NCBI GenBank assembly: GCA_010024215.1
Contig: RGHK01000012.1
Coordinates: 1-14,773, forward strand
DNA from: Pseudomonadota bacterium
GTDB taxonomy: Bacteria; Pseudomonadota; Gammaproteobacteria; Magnimaribacterales; D2472
Length of the DNA stretch: 14,773 bases
Reading direction: 5' to 3'
How positions within the stretch are numbered: position 1 is the first letter of the stretch; each line of letters begins with the position of its first letter. Under the pieces are notes generated by a model. The model was not told the origin of the DNA and did no database searches. It saw only the letters and a program-made list of their open reading frames with translations. The translations under genes and the position numbers were made by a program. Shown one piece after another: positions 1 through 6,364 of this stretch.

Positions 1-332
1 CCAATATTTCCTGGGTTAATCCTTAGACAATCAGCACTATCTGCAACTGCTAAAGCAATTTTATAATCAAAATGTATATCAGCAACCAAAGGAATATTTA
101 CTATTTTTTTAATTTCTTTAAAGGCTTTTGCTTCTTCAAAACCAGGGACCGATACCCTAACTATGTCAGCTCCAGCCGCTTGAAGATCATTGATTTGATT
201 GACTGTTGATACTACATCACAGGTATCAGTGTTAGTCATTGATTGGACAGCAATTGGGTTATTGCCACCAATTAAAACATTTCCAACTTTAACAATTGAT
301 GTTTTTTTTCTTTCTATCCAGTTACTCATCAT
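1..332 (-). CDS. ispG: IspG (GcpE), 4-hydroxy-3-methylbut-2-enyl diphosphate synthase, N-terminal part
   Basis: IspG is a [4Fe-4S] enzyme that makes HMBPP from methylerythritol cyclodiphosphate in the MEP isoprenoid pathway in the cytoplasm. About 110 N-terminal residues are visible. They read through family signatures such as IAVQSMTNTDT, GADIVRVSVP, PLVADIHFDYKIAL and CLRINPGNI, which are the start of the TIM-barrel domain. The rest, including the cluster-binding C-terminal domain, lies beyond the left edge. Two tandem ATG codons, at 332 and 329, could start it; both lie inside the end of rodZ, giving an 8-11 base overlap and translational coupling. No strong Shine-Dalgarno sequence is visible. 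The rlmN-rodZ-ispG order matches E. coli. As an Fe-S enzyme downstream of the isc genes it may share their transcript (inference). Confidence 0.95.
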   Translation of the reverse strand, partial: MMSNWIERKKTSIVKVGNVLIGGNNPIAVQSMTNTDTCDVVSTVNQINDLQAAGADIVRVSVPGFEEAKAFKEIKKIVNIPLVADIHFDYKIALAVADSADCLRINPGNI

Positions 333-1095
333 CAAAACTTATACTACTTACATTAAGTCTATTAGCATTAGCATTAAAATCAATGCTGATATCATTATAA
401 GACCCATATAAGGCATCTGCATTTCCTACTACAATTTTAAATGGCTTCTCAATTTCAATTTCGAATCTGTCATTAGCTTGGAAAAGCTGATTAATAATTA
501 AATTCTCATTTGAATAAATCTCAATCCAGCATTCATCAAAAAAATCTAATACCAAATTATTTAGTATTTTTTCAACTAATTTTTCTTCATTTACCTCATC
601 TGGTTTATTAATATTTTCTATATCAATATCGGGCAATCCTATAACTTCAACTTCTTTAATTGGATAAATTTCTTCTATTTCCAATGGATCATTTATAGTT
701 GTGTCAGCATTATTATTTCCAAAATTTGAAATCAATATTGATAGAAATGTTAAAAGAAGCACTCCAATAACTGTGATTCTAAAAATTGGAACTAATTTTG
801 GATTAGTTTGTAATACTGACTTTTCAATGATTTCGTTTTCTCTATTTTTACTATTATAAATTGAAGGGAAATCACACTCTATTGAAAGAAAGTTTTGATA
901 TTTAATAAAATATGCTTTTGCAAAGCCCTCGCTTGGAAAAACAGAATAATCTCCAGACTCTATAGCCTTTAAATATTTAATATTCATCATAGATTCTTCT
1001 GCTGCCTTTATAGGAGTAAGGTTTAATTCCTGACGAGCAGATTTAAAGATTTTTCCAATCTTCGCAGAGTTTGCTGACTTTGCTTCATTTGTCAT
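322..1095 (-). CDS. rodZ: RodZ-like cytoskeletal/cell-shape protein (HTH, single TM, DUF4115)
   Basis: This is a 257-residue bitopic membrane protein with the RodZ layout. It has a cytoplasmic Cro/CI-type helix-turn-helix domain (about residues 10-75, with the segments AAEESMMNIKYLKAIESGDY and SEGFAKAYFIKY), a basic linker, one transmembrane helix (about 103-124), an acidic low-complexity stretch (about 130-180) and a C-terminal beta domain of DUF4115 type (about 185-255, with DECWIEIY). In E. coli RodZ links MreB filaments to the elongasome and cell-wall synthesis. It is shorter than E. coli RodZ, mostly in the periplasmic linker. Its ATG overlaps the rlmN stop in an ATGA, and its own end overlaps the ispG start. 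The assignment rests on domain order and on the position between rlmN and ispG, since sequence conservation in this family is low. Confidence 0.85.
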   Translation of the reverse strand: MTNEAKSANSAKIGKIFKSARQELNLTPIKAAEESMMNIKYLKAIESGDYSVFPSEGFAKAYFIKYQNFLSIECDFPSIYNSKNRENEIIEKSVLQTNPKLVPIFRITVIGVLLLTFLSILISNFGNNNADTTINDPLEIEEIYPIKEVEVIGLPDIDIENINKPDEVNEEKLVEKILNNLVLDFFDECWIEIYSNENLIINQLFQANDRFEIEIEKPFKIVVGNADALYGSYNDISIDFNANANRLNVSSISFDDE

Positions 1096-2174
1096 ATTGA
1101 TTTGTGAGGAATAAGTTTTTTTCCTTTAATCGATTTTTTAAGTTTACCAACTAATTGACCACATGCTCCATCTATCTGATCACCTCTAGTTACTCTTAAA
1201 GTTGTAATAAAACCCTTGTTCATAAGAATTTTTTTAAATTCTTCAATATTATTTTGTTTTGATCTCCTATAATTTGAGCCATCAAAAGGATTGAATGGAA
1301 TCAAATTAATTTTACAAGATATATTTGATAATAATTTTGCAAGTTTTATAGCTAATTCTTCAGAGTCATTAACCCCATCTATTAATACATATTCTATAGT
1401 AATACTTCTTTTACCATCATAATTTAATAAATATTTTTTACATGAATTTATTAATTCACTAATAGGATATTTCTTGTTAATAGGCACTATTTCATCTCGC
1501 AATTGATCAGTTGGTGCATGAAGAGATATTGCCAAAGAAACATCTACCTCATCACATAATTGGTCAATTTGTGGAGTAATACCAGAAGTGCTTACAGTTA
1601 TTCTCTTTCTTGATAAACCATATGCTAATTGTTCTTTCATTAACTTTGCTGATTCTATAACTGGTATAAAATTCAATAATGGCTCTCCCATACCCATAAA
1701 AACTACATTAGTAATGGGTGAATTTTTCTTATCTGAAAAATTTGCTAACCATAATTGGCCAATAATTTCATCAGCACTAAGATTTCTTTCAAATCCTTGA
1801 GCACCTGTTGCACAAAAAGTACACTGAAGAGCGCATCCAGCTTGAGATGAAATGCATAATGTGATTCTTTTTTTTTCAGGAATTCTAACCATTTCGACCA
1901 TAGACCCTGATTCAAGTTTTATTAAGTACTTTATGGTTCCTTCAGATGATTTATGAACTTCTTCGATTTGTGGGGGTTTTATTAAAGCAATAGATTTAAG
2001 TTTCTCTCTTAAATTTTTATTTAAGTCTGACATTTCATCAAAATCGAGCACTCCTTTTTGATGAATCCATTTTATTAATTGTTTGGCTCTAAATTTTGGT
2101 TCTTCAATACTATTAAAGAAATCTTCTAGAGATTTAAGCGAATACCCTAGAAGATTTACTTTTTTATTAGACAA
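1092..2174 (-). CDS. rlmN: RlmN, dual-specificity 23S rRNA/tRNA adenine-C2 methyltransferase
   Basis: RlmN is a radical-SAM enzyme that methylates C2 of A2503 in 23S rRNA and A37 in some tRNAs. The 360-residue protein is full length for the family. The [4Fe-4S]-binding CxxxCxxC motif is at Cys114, Cys118 and Cys121. The SAM-contact motif MGMGEPLLN lies near 160-168, and the second catalytic cysteine is Cys338 in DGACGQL. A conserved cysteine also sits just before the cluster (Cys107 in ITLCISSQAGC). The N-terminal accessory domain (about 1-70) has the usual EPKFRAKQLIKWIHQKG segment. The gene follows ndk after 3 bases and overlaps rodZ by 4 bases, so it is almost certainly co-transcribed with both. 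Its cluster dependence fits a position downstream of the isc genes. Confidence 0.97.
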   Translation of the reverse strand: MSNKKVNLLGYSLKSLEDFFNSIEEPKFRAKQLIKWIHQKGVLDFDEMSDLNKNLREKLKSIALIKPPQIEEVHKSSEGTIKYLIKLESGSMVEMVRIPEKKRITLCISSQAGCALQCTFCATGAQGFERNLSADEIIGQLWLANFSDKKNSPITNVVFMGMGEPLLNFIPVIESAKLMKEQLAYGLSRKRITVSTSGITPQIDQLCDEVDVSLAISLHAPTDQLRDEIVPINKKYPISELINSCKKYLLNYDGKRSITIEYVLIDGVNDSEELAIKLAKLLSNISCKINLIPFNPFDGSNYRRSKQNNIEEFKKILMNKGFITTLRVTRGDQIDGACGQLVGKLKKSIKGKKLIPHKSI

Positions 2175-2177
2175 AAT

Positions 2178-2603
2178 CTATTTTTCAACTATTTCGTTAG
2201 GGCTGAAGAAATAATTTATTTCTCTCTCAGCACTAATTTCTGAGTCGGAACCATGAACTGCATTTGCATCAATACTTTTTGCAAAATCAGCTCTTATAGT
2301 CCCAGGATCTGCTTCCTGTGGATTTGTGCTACCCATTAGATCTCTATTTTTTTGAATAGCATTCTCTCCTTCAAGAACTTGAACAAAAACTGGTCCTGAT
2401 GTCATAAATTTCTTAAGATCATTGAAAAAAGGCTTACCATCATGTTCTGCGTAAAAGCCTGATGCCATTTCATCATCTAGCTGTATTAACTTTCCTGCAA
2501 CAAGATGTAATCCGTTTTCTTCAAATCTTGAAATAATTTTTCCAACAACATTTTTAGATACTGCATCTGGTTTAATGATTGATAATGTTTTTTCGATTGC
2601 CAT
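2178..2603 (-). CDS. ndk: Nucleoside diphosphate kinase
   Basis: Ndk transfers the gamma phosphate of ATP to NDPs through a phosphohistidine and so balances nucleotide pools in the cytoplasm. The 141-residue protein is complete and of normal length. The start TLSIIKPDAV is typical, and the active-site histidine is His117 in NAVHGSDS. The ATP-contact segments NPQEADPGTIRADFA (about 94-108) and RDLMG (about 87-91) are present. An AAGGA Shine-Dalgarno sequence (2612-2616 on the minus strand) lies 8 bases before the ATG. A 40-base gap separates it from iscX, the longest spacer in the left run; it holds a perfect TATAAT without a clear -35, so a weak separate promoter is possible. Next downstream is rlmN, as in many Gammaproteobacteria. 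Confidence 0.97.
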   Translation of the reverse strand: MAIEKTLSIIKPDAVSKNVVGKIISRFEENGLHLVAGKLIQLDDEMASGFYAEHDGKPFFNDLKKFMTSGPVFVQVLEGENAIQKNRDLMGSTNPQEADPGTIRADFAKSIDANAVHGSDSEISAEREINYFFSPNEIVEK

Positions 2604-2631
2604 AGCTATATTCCTTATAAAAATTTTAGGT

Positions 2632-2637
2632 ATTATA
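2632..2637 (-). promoter_or_regulatory. Possible -10 element upstream of ndk
   Basis: A perfect TATAAT lies on the minus strand in the iscX-ndk spacer, about 29 bases before the ndk ATG. No convincing -35 is seen at 16-18 bases upstream (the hexamer there is about TAGAAG). In such AT-rich DNA this match could easily be chance. It may allow ndk-rlmN-rodZ-ispG to be expressed independently of the isc operon. Confidence 0.25.
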
Positions 2638-2643
2638 TGGGAG

Positions 2644-2847
2644 TTACTTATATTCTTCTATCCATAACATCTGAATAGCTTCAAGTATTTTTTCATTTGA
2701 TTTATTAGGGTCTCCGTTGAAATTTTCTAAATTACAAATCTTTGAGTGTAAATCAGGAAAACTTATCCATTGTGGATCTATATCAGGGAAATTGTCATAT
2801 AGCTCAATAGCTATTTCATCTCTATCACTCCAATCTAAAGTATCCAT
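2644..2847 (-). CDS. iscX: IscX, small acidic Fe-S assembly accessory protein
   Basis: IscX is a small acidic protein that binds IscS and iron and modulates cluster assembly. The 67-residue protein starts MDTLDWSDRDEIAIELYDNF and holds the characteristic PDIDPQWISFPDLHSKI segment and the C-terminal ILEAIQMLWIEE. Length matches the family (66 in E. coli). I chose the ATG at 2847, which overlaps the fdx stop as TGATG, rather than the TTG one codon upstream; the chosen start gives translational coupling and the usual N-terminus. It is the last gene of the isc operon, as in E. coli. Confidence 0.95.
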   Translation of the reverse strand: MDTLDWSDRDEIAIELYDNFPDIDPQWISFPDLHSKICNLENFNGDPNKSNEKILEAIQMLWIEEYK

Positions 2848-3185
2848 CAATGATGCTCCGAAACCATATTAATATTATATTTTGGTATTTCTATCTCAAG
2901 GTCCTCATCCTGAGGTATTGCTTGACAGCTTAGTCTTGATGTTTGCTCTAATCCCCAAGCCTTATCTAGCAAATCCTCTTCAATATCACTAGCCTCATCA
3001 AGACTATCGAAACCTTTTCGAACTATACAATGGCATGTAGTGCAGGCAGCTGACATTTCGCATGCATGTTCAATTTTAATACCATTTCTTAAAGCAGCTT
3101 CGCATATTGTCTCATCTTGATTGCTTTCAATTTCTGCACCTTCAGGACATAGCTCCTCATGGGGGAGAATTTTAATTTTAGCCAT
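2847..3185 (-). CDS. fdx: ISC-type [2Fe-2S] ferredoxin
   Basis: This adrenodoxin-type ferredoxin supplies electrons to IscS/IscU cluster assembly. It has 112 residues. The four cluster ligands are Cys42, Cys48, Cys51 (HACEMSAACTTCHC) and Cys87 (RLSCQA), the same positions as in E. coli Fdx. The surface acidic patch EASDIEEDLLDKAWGLE, typical of partner-binding ferredoxins, follows the cluster loop. The gene lies 2 bases after iscA and shares its stop with the iscX start. In E. coli hscB and hscA come between iscA and fdx; here they do not. Confidence 0.97.
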   Translation of the reverse strand: MAKIKILPHEELCPEGAEIESNQDETICEAALRNGIKIEHACEMSAACTTCHCIVRKGFDSLDEASDIEEDLLDKAWGLEQTSRLSCQAIPQDEDLEIEIPKYNINMVSEHH

Positions 3186-3187
3186 TT

Positions 3188-3529
3188 CTATATAGTAAAG
3201 CTTTCACCACAACCGCATACAGCTTTAGCATTAGGATTAATGAATTTGATACCTTGATTCAGTCCATCTTTTTGATAATCAACCAAGCTCCCTTTTAACA
3301 AAGTCAGGCTATCGTTATCAACAAAAATCTTACAACCATTTTTTTCAAAAATTACTCCGTTATCTTCAAATTCGTCAACATAATCAAAATAATATTCGTA
3401 TCCACTACATCCAGCCTTTTTAATACCTATTTTTATGCCTAGACCCTTTCCTCTATTTTTAAGACTTGATGAGAAATGAGCTATGGCTTCTTCTGAGAAA
3501 TTAAGATCAGATGGGCTAAAAACTTGCAT
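3188..3529 (-). CDS. iscA: IscA, A-type Fe-S carrier protein
   Basis: A-type carriers receive clusters or iron and pass [4Fe-4S] clusters to target proteins. The 113-residue protein has the HesB/IscA fold signature. The three conserved cysteines are Cys41 (KKAGCSGYEYYFDY) and Cys105/Cys107 (AVCGCGESF). It is slightly longer than E. coli IscA (107), with a short N-terminal extension. Start and stop lie 1-2 bases from iscU and fdx, so it is inside the isc operon; by position it is IscA rather than ErpA or SufA. Confidence 0.95.
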   Translation of the reverse strand: MQVFSPSDLNFSEEAIAHFSSSLKNRGKGLGIKIGIKKAGCSGYEYYFDYVDEFEDNGVIFEKNGCKIFVDNDSLTLLKGSLVDYQKDGLNQGIKFINPNAKAVCGCGESFTI

Positions 3530-3530
3530 A

Positions 3531-3935
3531 TTATTGCTTTGATTCGTAATCTTCTATTGCTTGTTTAATTGAATCTTCAGCTAAGACAGAGCAATGGATT
3601 TTGATTGGGGGCAATTCAAGAGCTTCTACAATTTCTTTGTTTTTAATTGCTTTTGCTTCTTCAAGTGTTTTACCAATTAACATTTCTACTAGCTCACTAG
3701 ATGATGCAATAGCAGAACCACACCCATAAGTTTTAAACTTTACATCTTTGATTATGTGAGTATTTCCAGATGGTTCGCATTTGATTTGTAACTTCATTAC
3801 ATCGCCGCAAGCAGGAGCTCCTACCATACCTGTACCAACATTCTCTTCAGATGGGTCAAACCTTCCTACATTGAAAGCCTTAGGATCGTTTAATGTATTT
3901 TCAAATTTATCAACTACTTTTTTACTATATGCCAT
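3531..3935 (-). CDS. iscU: IscU, Fe-S cluster assembly scaffold
   Basis: IscU is the scaffold on which IscS-derived sulfur and iron form a nascent [2Fe-2S] cluster. The ligands Cys43, Asp45 (PACGDVMKLQ), Cys72 (TYGCGSAIASSS), His114 and Cys115 (IKIHCSVLAEDS) are all present. The HscA chaperone recognition motif is LPPIK at 108-112, against LPPVK in E. coli. At 134 residues it is about six longer than E. coli IscU, mainly through extra residues at 13-21 (TLNDPKAFN, where E. coli has a short PRN-type link) and a few near 53-60. A strong GGAGGT Shine-Dalgarno sequence (3941-3946) lies 5 bases before the ATG, the strongest ribosome site in the isc operon. Confidence 0.97.
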   Translation of the reverse strand: MAYSKKVVDKFENTLNDPKAFNVGRFDPSEENVGTGMVGAPACGDVMKLQIKCEPSGNTHIIKDVKFKTYGCGSAIASSSELVEMLIGKTLEEAKAIKNKEIVEALELPPIKIHCSVLAEDSIKQAIEDYESKQ

Positions 3936-3950
3936 ATCTAACCTCCAATT

Positions 3951-5171
3951 TTAATCTGTATTCCAAACTACTGTATCCAGATCTATTCCATCTAAATGCA
4001 TTTCCCATAATGGTGATAACTCTCTTAGTCTTTCAACAACTTTATGTAAAATCTCTAATGTTTTATCAACCTCACTTTCTTTTGTAAATCTTCCAAAAGA
4101 AAACCTAATTGAGCTATGAGCTAGCTCATCCTTTCTGCCTAAAGCTCTTAAAACATAAGATGGCTCTAAACTTGCAGAAGTACATGCGGATCCTGACGAC
4201 ACTGCAACATCCTTAAGACCCATTATTAAAGACTCACCTTCCACAAAGTTGAAGCTAATATTTAATATGTTTGGAACCTTATTATTAAGATCGCCATTTA
4301 TATATGCATGTTCAATTTTCATAGCTTCTTTAAGAAATTTTTCATGATATTTGTTAATTTTTTCATGGTCTGATTGCATTTCTTCTTTTGCAATTCTAAA
4401 TGCTTCACCCATTCCAACAATTTGATGTGGTGCCAACGTACCAGACCTCATTCCTCTTTCATGGCCGCCCCCATGAATTAATGCTTCAATTCTTACTCTA
4501 GGTTTTCTTCTTACAAATAGAGCTCCTATACCTTTTGGTCCATATGTCTTATGAGCAGAAAATGACATTAAATCAACTTGTAATTTAGATAAATCAATCT
4601 CTACTTTACCTGTGCTCTGAGCTGCATCTACATGAAAAAATACTCCTGCTTCTCTAGTAATTTTTCCTATTGCATCGAGGTCATTTAAAGTTCCTAACTC
4701 ATTATTGATATGCATAAGAGATACCAAAATTGTTGTATCTTTTATTGCATCTTCAACTTGAGAAGCATGTATTATTCCAAACTCATCTGGCTCAAGATAA
4801 GTTACTTCAAACCCCTCTCTTTCGAGTTGTCTACATGGATCAAGAACTGCCTTATGCTCAATTTTTGATGTGATTATATGATTGCCTTTGGATTTATAAA
4901 AACGTGCTACACCTTTAACAGCTAGATTGTCTGCTTCGGTTGCTCCTGATGTCCACACAATTTCTCTTGGATCGGCATTAACTAAATTAGCAACATGGGA
5001 TCTCGCTTCTTCAACCGCATCATCTGCTTTCCAACCATATCTATGAGACCTAGATGCTGGATTACCAAACTCTCCGTCGGGGGTTAAATATTCCATCATT
5101 TTAGATGCTACTCTTGGGTCAACAGGAGTAGTTGATGCGTAATCTAAATATATTGTTGATCTTTCTTTCAT
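3951..5171 (-). CDS. iscS: IscS, cysteine desulfurase
   Basis: IscS is a PLP enzyme that removes sulfur from cysteine as a persulfide and hands it to IscU and to tRNA thiolation enzymes. The 406-residue sequence is colinear with E. coli IscS. The PLP lysine is Lys208 in SAHKTYGPKG, with His106 (SKIEHKAVLDPC) and Asp182 (HVDAAQSTGK) in the cofactor pocket. The catalytic cysteine is Cys330 in SSGSACTSASLEPSYVLRAL. The C-terminal LSPLWEMHLDGIDLDTVVW segment is the part that docks partner proteins. Its ATG follows the iscR stop with no spacer. Nothing is missing; this is a group I desulfurase. Confidence 0.98.
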   Translation of the reverse strand: MKERSTIYLDYASTTPVDPRVASKMMEYLTPDGEFGNPASRSHRYGWKADDAVEEARSHVANLVNADPREIVWTSGATEADNLAVKGVARFYKSKGNHIITSKIEHKAVLDPCRQLEREGFEVTYLEPDEFGIIHASQVEDAIKDTTILVSLMHINNELGTLNDLDAIGKITREAGVFFHVDAAQSTGKVEIDLSKLQVDLMSFSAHKTYGPKGIGALFVRRKPRVRIEALIHGGGHERGMRSGTLAPHQIVGMGEAFRIAKEEMQSDHEKINKYHEKFLKEAMKIEHAYINGDLNNKVPNILNISFNFVEGESLIMGLKDVAVSSGSACTSASLEPSYVLRALGRKDELAHSSIRFSFGRFTKESEVDKTLEILHKVVERLRELSPLWEMHLDGIDLDTVVWNTD

Positions 5172-5606
5172 TTATATTATTTCTCTAATTTTTATATATG
5201 GGTTTTTATTTGATTCTACAAGTGAATTTATAGTAATTTTACTTAAGTAATTGTTAACAACTATATTTAGCTCATGCCATAAATTATGAGTATTGCACTT
5301 TTTTCCATCTTTACATGTGCTTAAACCATTACAACTTGTTGCATCTAAATCCTCTTCAACTGCATTCATGATTTCTTTAATGGTTACTGATGAGGGATCT
5401 TTAGCATAAAAATAGCCACCATTTCTTCCTCTTGAGCTTTTAACAATTCCAGCAATTCGAAGCTTTCTGAAGATTTGTTCCAAGTAGTTAATATCAATAT
5501 TTTGATTATTAGATATATCTGTAAGAGAAACTGGTCCAGAAGGCTCTAATAAATGCAGCTCAGTAAGTGCATTTACAGCGTATTTACTTTTTGTTGTTAA
5601 TTTCAC
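5172..5606 (-). CDS. iscR: IscR, Rrf2-family [2Fe-2S] transcriptional regulator
   Basis: IscR senses Fe-S status; with its cluster bound it represses the isc promoter, and apo-IscR regulates other genes. The 144-residue protein has an N-terminal winged helix (about 1-75, with YLEQIFRKLRIAGIVKSSRG and NGGY) and the cluster ligands Cys92, Cys98, Cys104 and His107, the same positions as in E. coli. The start is a GTG at 5606. An ATG four bases upstream is out of frame, and alignment with the family N-terminus (MRLTSKGRYAV type) supports the GTG. No Shine-Dalgarno sequence precedes it. The promoter -10 ends only 6 bases before the GTG, so the mRNA is probably leaderless. A matching IscR operator lies over the promoter, implying autoregulation. 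Confidence 0.96.
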   Translation of the reverse strand: MKLTTKSKYAVNALTELHLLEPSGPVSLTDISNNQNIDINYLEQIFRKLRIAGIVKSSRGRNGGYFYAKDPSSVTIKEIMNAVEEDLDATSCNGLSTCKDGKKCNTHNLWHELNIVVNNYLSKITINSLVESNKNPYIKIREII

Positions 5607-5612
5607 ACATGA

Positions 5613-5640
5613 ATTATAAATACCCGACTAATTTAGTCAA
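5613..5640 (-). promoter_or_regulatory. iscR (isc operon) sigma-70-type promoter
   Basis: On the minus strand TTGACT (5640-5635) and a perfect TATAAT (5618-5613) are separated by 16 bases, both close to consensus. The expected start of transcription, 5-8 bases after the -10, falls at about 5605-5608, on or next to the GTG start codon of iscR (5606). The -35 lies inside the last codons of purC. The elements are seen directly; promoter activity and start site are inferred. Confidence 0.85.
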
Positions 5641-5644
5641 CTAT
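5620..5644 (-). promoter_or_regulatory. IscR type-1 operator
   Basis: The 25-base element fits the published E. coli type-1 IscR site at every position as I recall that consensus. Its core is GACTAATTTAGTC (5626-5638), flanked by ATACCC on one side and AACTAT on the other. It covers the -35 and the spacer of the iscR promoter, the right place for repression by holo-IscR. It also encodes the last residues of PurC and contains the purC stop codon (5633-5635). This is the strongest regulatory call in the window. Confidence 0.9.
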
Positions 5645-6355
5645 TATATTCATGCCAAGCCTATCAGCTACTTGATGGTAGGACTCGACAACATCACCAA
5701 GTCCTTGTCTAAATCTATCTTTATCCATTTTTTTAAGAGTTTCTGAGTCCCATAATCTGCATCCATCAGGAGTAAATTCATCTGCCAACAGAATTTTTCC
5801 TTGGCTGCAAACTCCAAATTCAACTTTAAAATCAACTAGTATTAAATTTGATTTAATGAACAATTCGGTGAGGATTGAATTTACTTTGTAGGTTAGCTTT
5901 TTCATCTCATCTATCTGCTCTTTTGTAGCCCATCCAAAAGATATAATATGTTCATCATTAATGAGAGGGTCACCTAAATCATCATCTTTTAAGAAAAATT
6001 CAAATAAAGGGTTTTCCAGAATAAGTCCATCCTCTGTACCTAATCTTCTGCATATTGAACCAGAAGCTCTATTTCTAATTACACATTCAATCGGGAACAT
6101 TTTTAAGCTCCACACAAGCGAGTCATTACTATTTAAAACTTCAATGTGATGAGTCTCAACTCCATTTTCAGCTAAATGGTCCATAATAAAAGCATTAAAT
6201 TGATTGTTGACAGCACCCTTGCCTAGCAATGCTTCCTTCTTTTTTCCATCAAAAGCGGATGTATCATCACTGAAATGCATTACCAGTTTTTCATTGTCAG
6301 CAGTTGAAAATAATGATTTAGCTTTACCCTTGGTTAATTCTTTAATTTTATCCAT
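5633..6355 (-). CDS. purC: PurC, SAICAR synthetase
   Basis: PurC joins aspartate to CAIR with ATP in purine synthesis. The 240-residue protein is full length. The nucleotide-binding start KGKAKSLFST, the substrate loop FSDDTSAFDG, RNRASGSICRRLG (about 93-105), KVEFGV and DEFTPDGCRLWD (about 191-202) are all present. The gene begins 9 bases after the bamC stop and so is likely co-transcribed with dapA and bamC. Its last codons (reading IVD and the stop) overlap the iscR promoter and operator, so transcription passing through purC would run over the IscR site. Confidence 0.97.
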   Translation of the reverse strand: MDKIKELTKGKAKSLFSTADNEKLVMHFSDDTSAFDGKKKEALLGKGAVNNQFNAFIMDHLAENGVETHHIEVLNSNDSLVWSLKMFPIECVIRNRASGSICRRLGTEDGLILENPLFEFFLKDDDLGDPLINDEHIISFGWATKEQIDEMKKLTYKVNSILTELFIKSNLILVDFKVEFGVCSQGKILLADEFTPDGCRLWDSETLKKMDKDRFRQGLGDVVESYHQVADRLGMNIIVD

Positions 6356-6364
6356 GCTTTGACC

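Noticed and set aside
199..411. Plus-strand open frame of 70 codons
   Set aside because: It lies antisense to ispG and rodZ, whose protein matches are clear; no ribosome site and low-complexity Ile-rich product.
1588..1800. Plus-strand open frame inside rlmN
   Set aside because: Antisense shadow of the radical-SAM core of rlmN with no family resemblance.
3893..4087. Plus-strand open frame over the iscS/iscU junction
   Set aside because: Antisense to two certain genes; composition is typical of a shadow frame.
5961..6149. Plus-strand open frame inside purC
   Set aside because: Antisense shadow of the conserved PurC region; no start signal.
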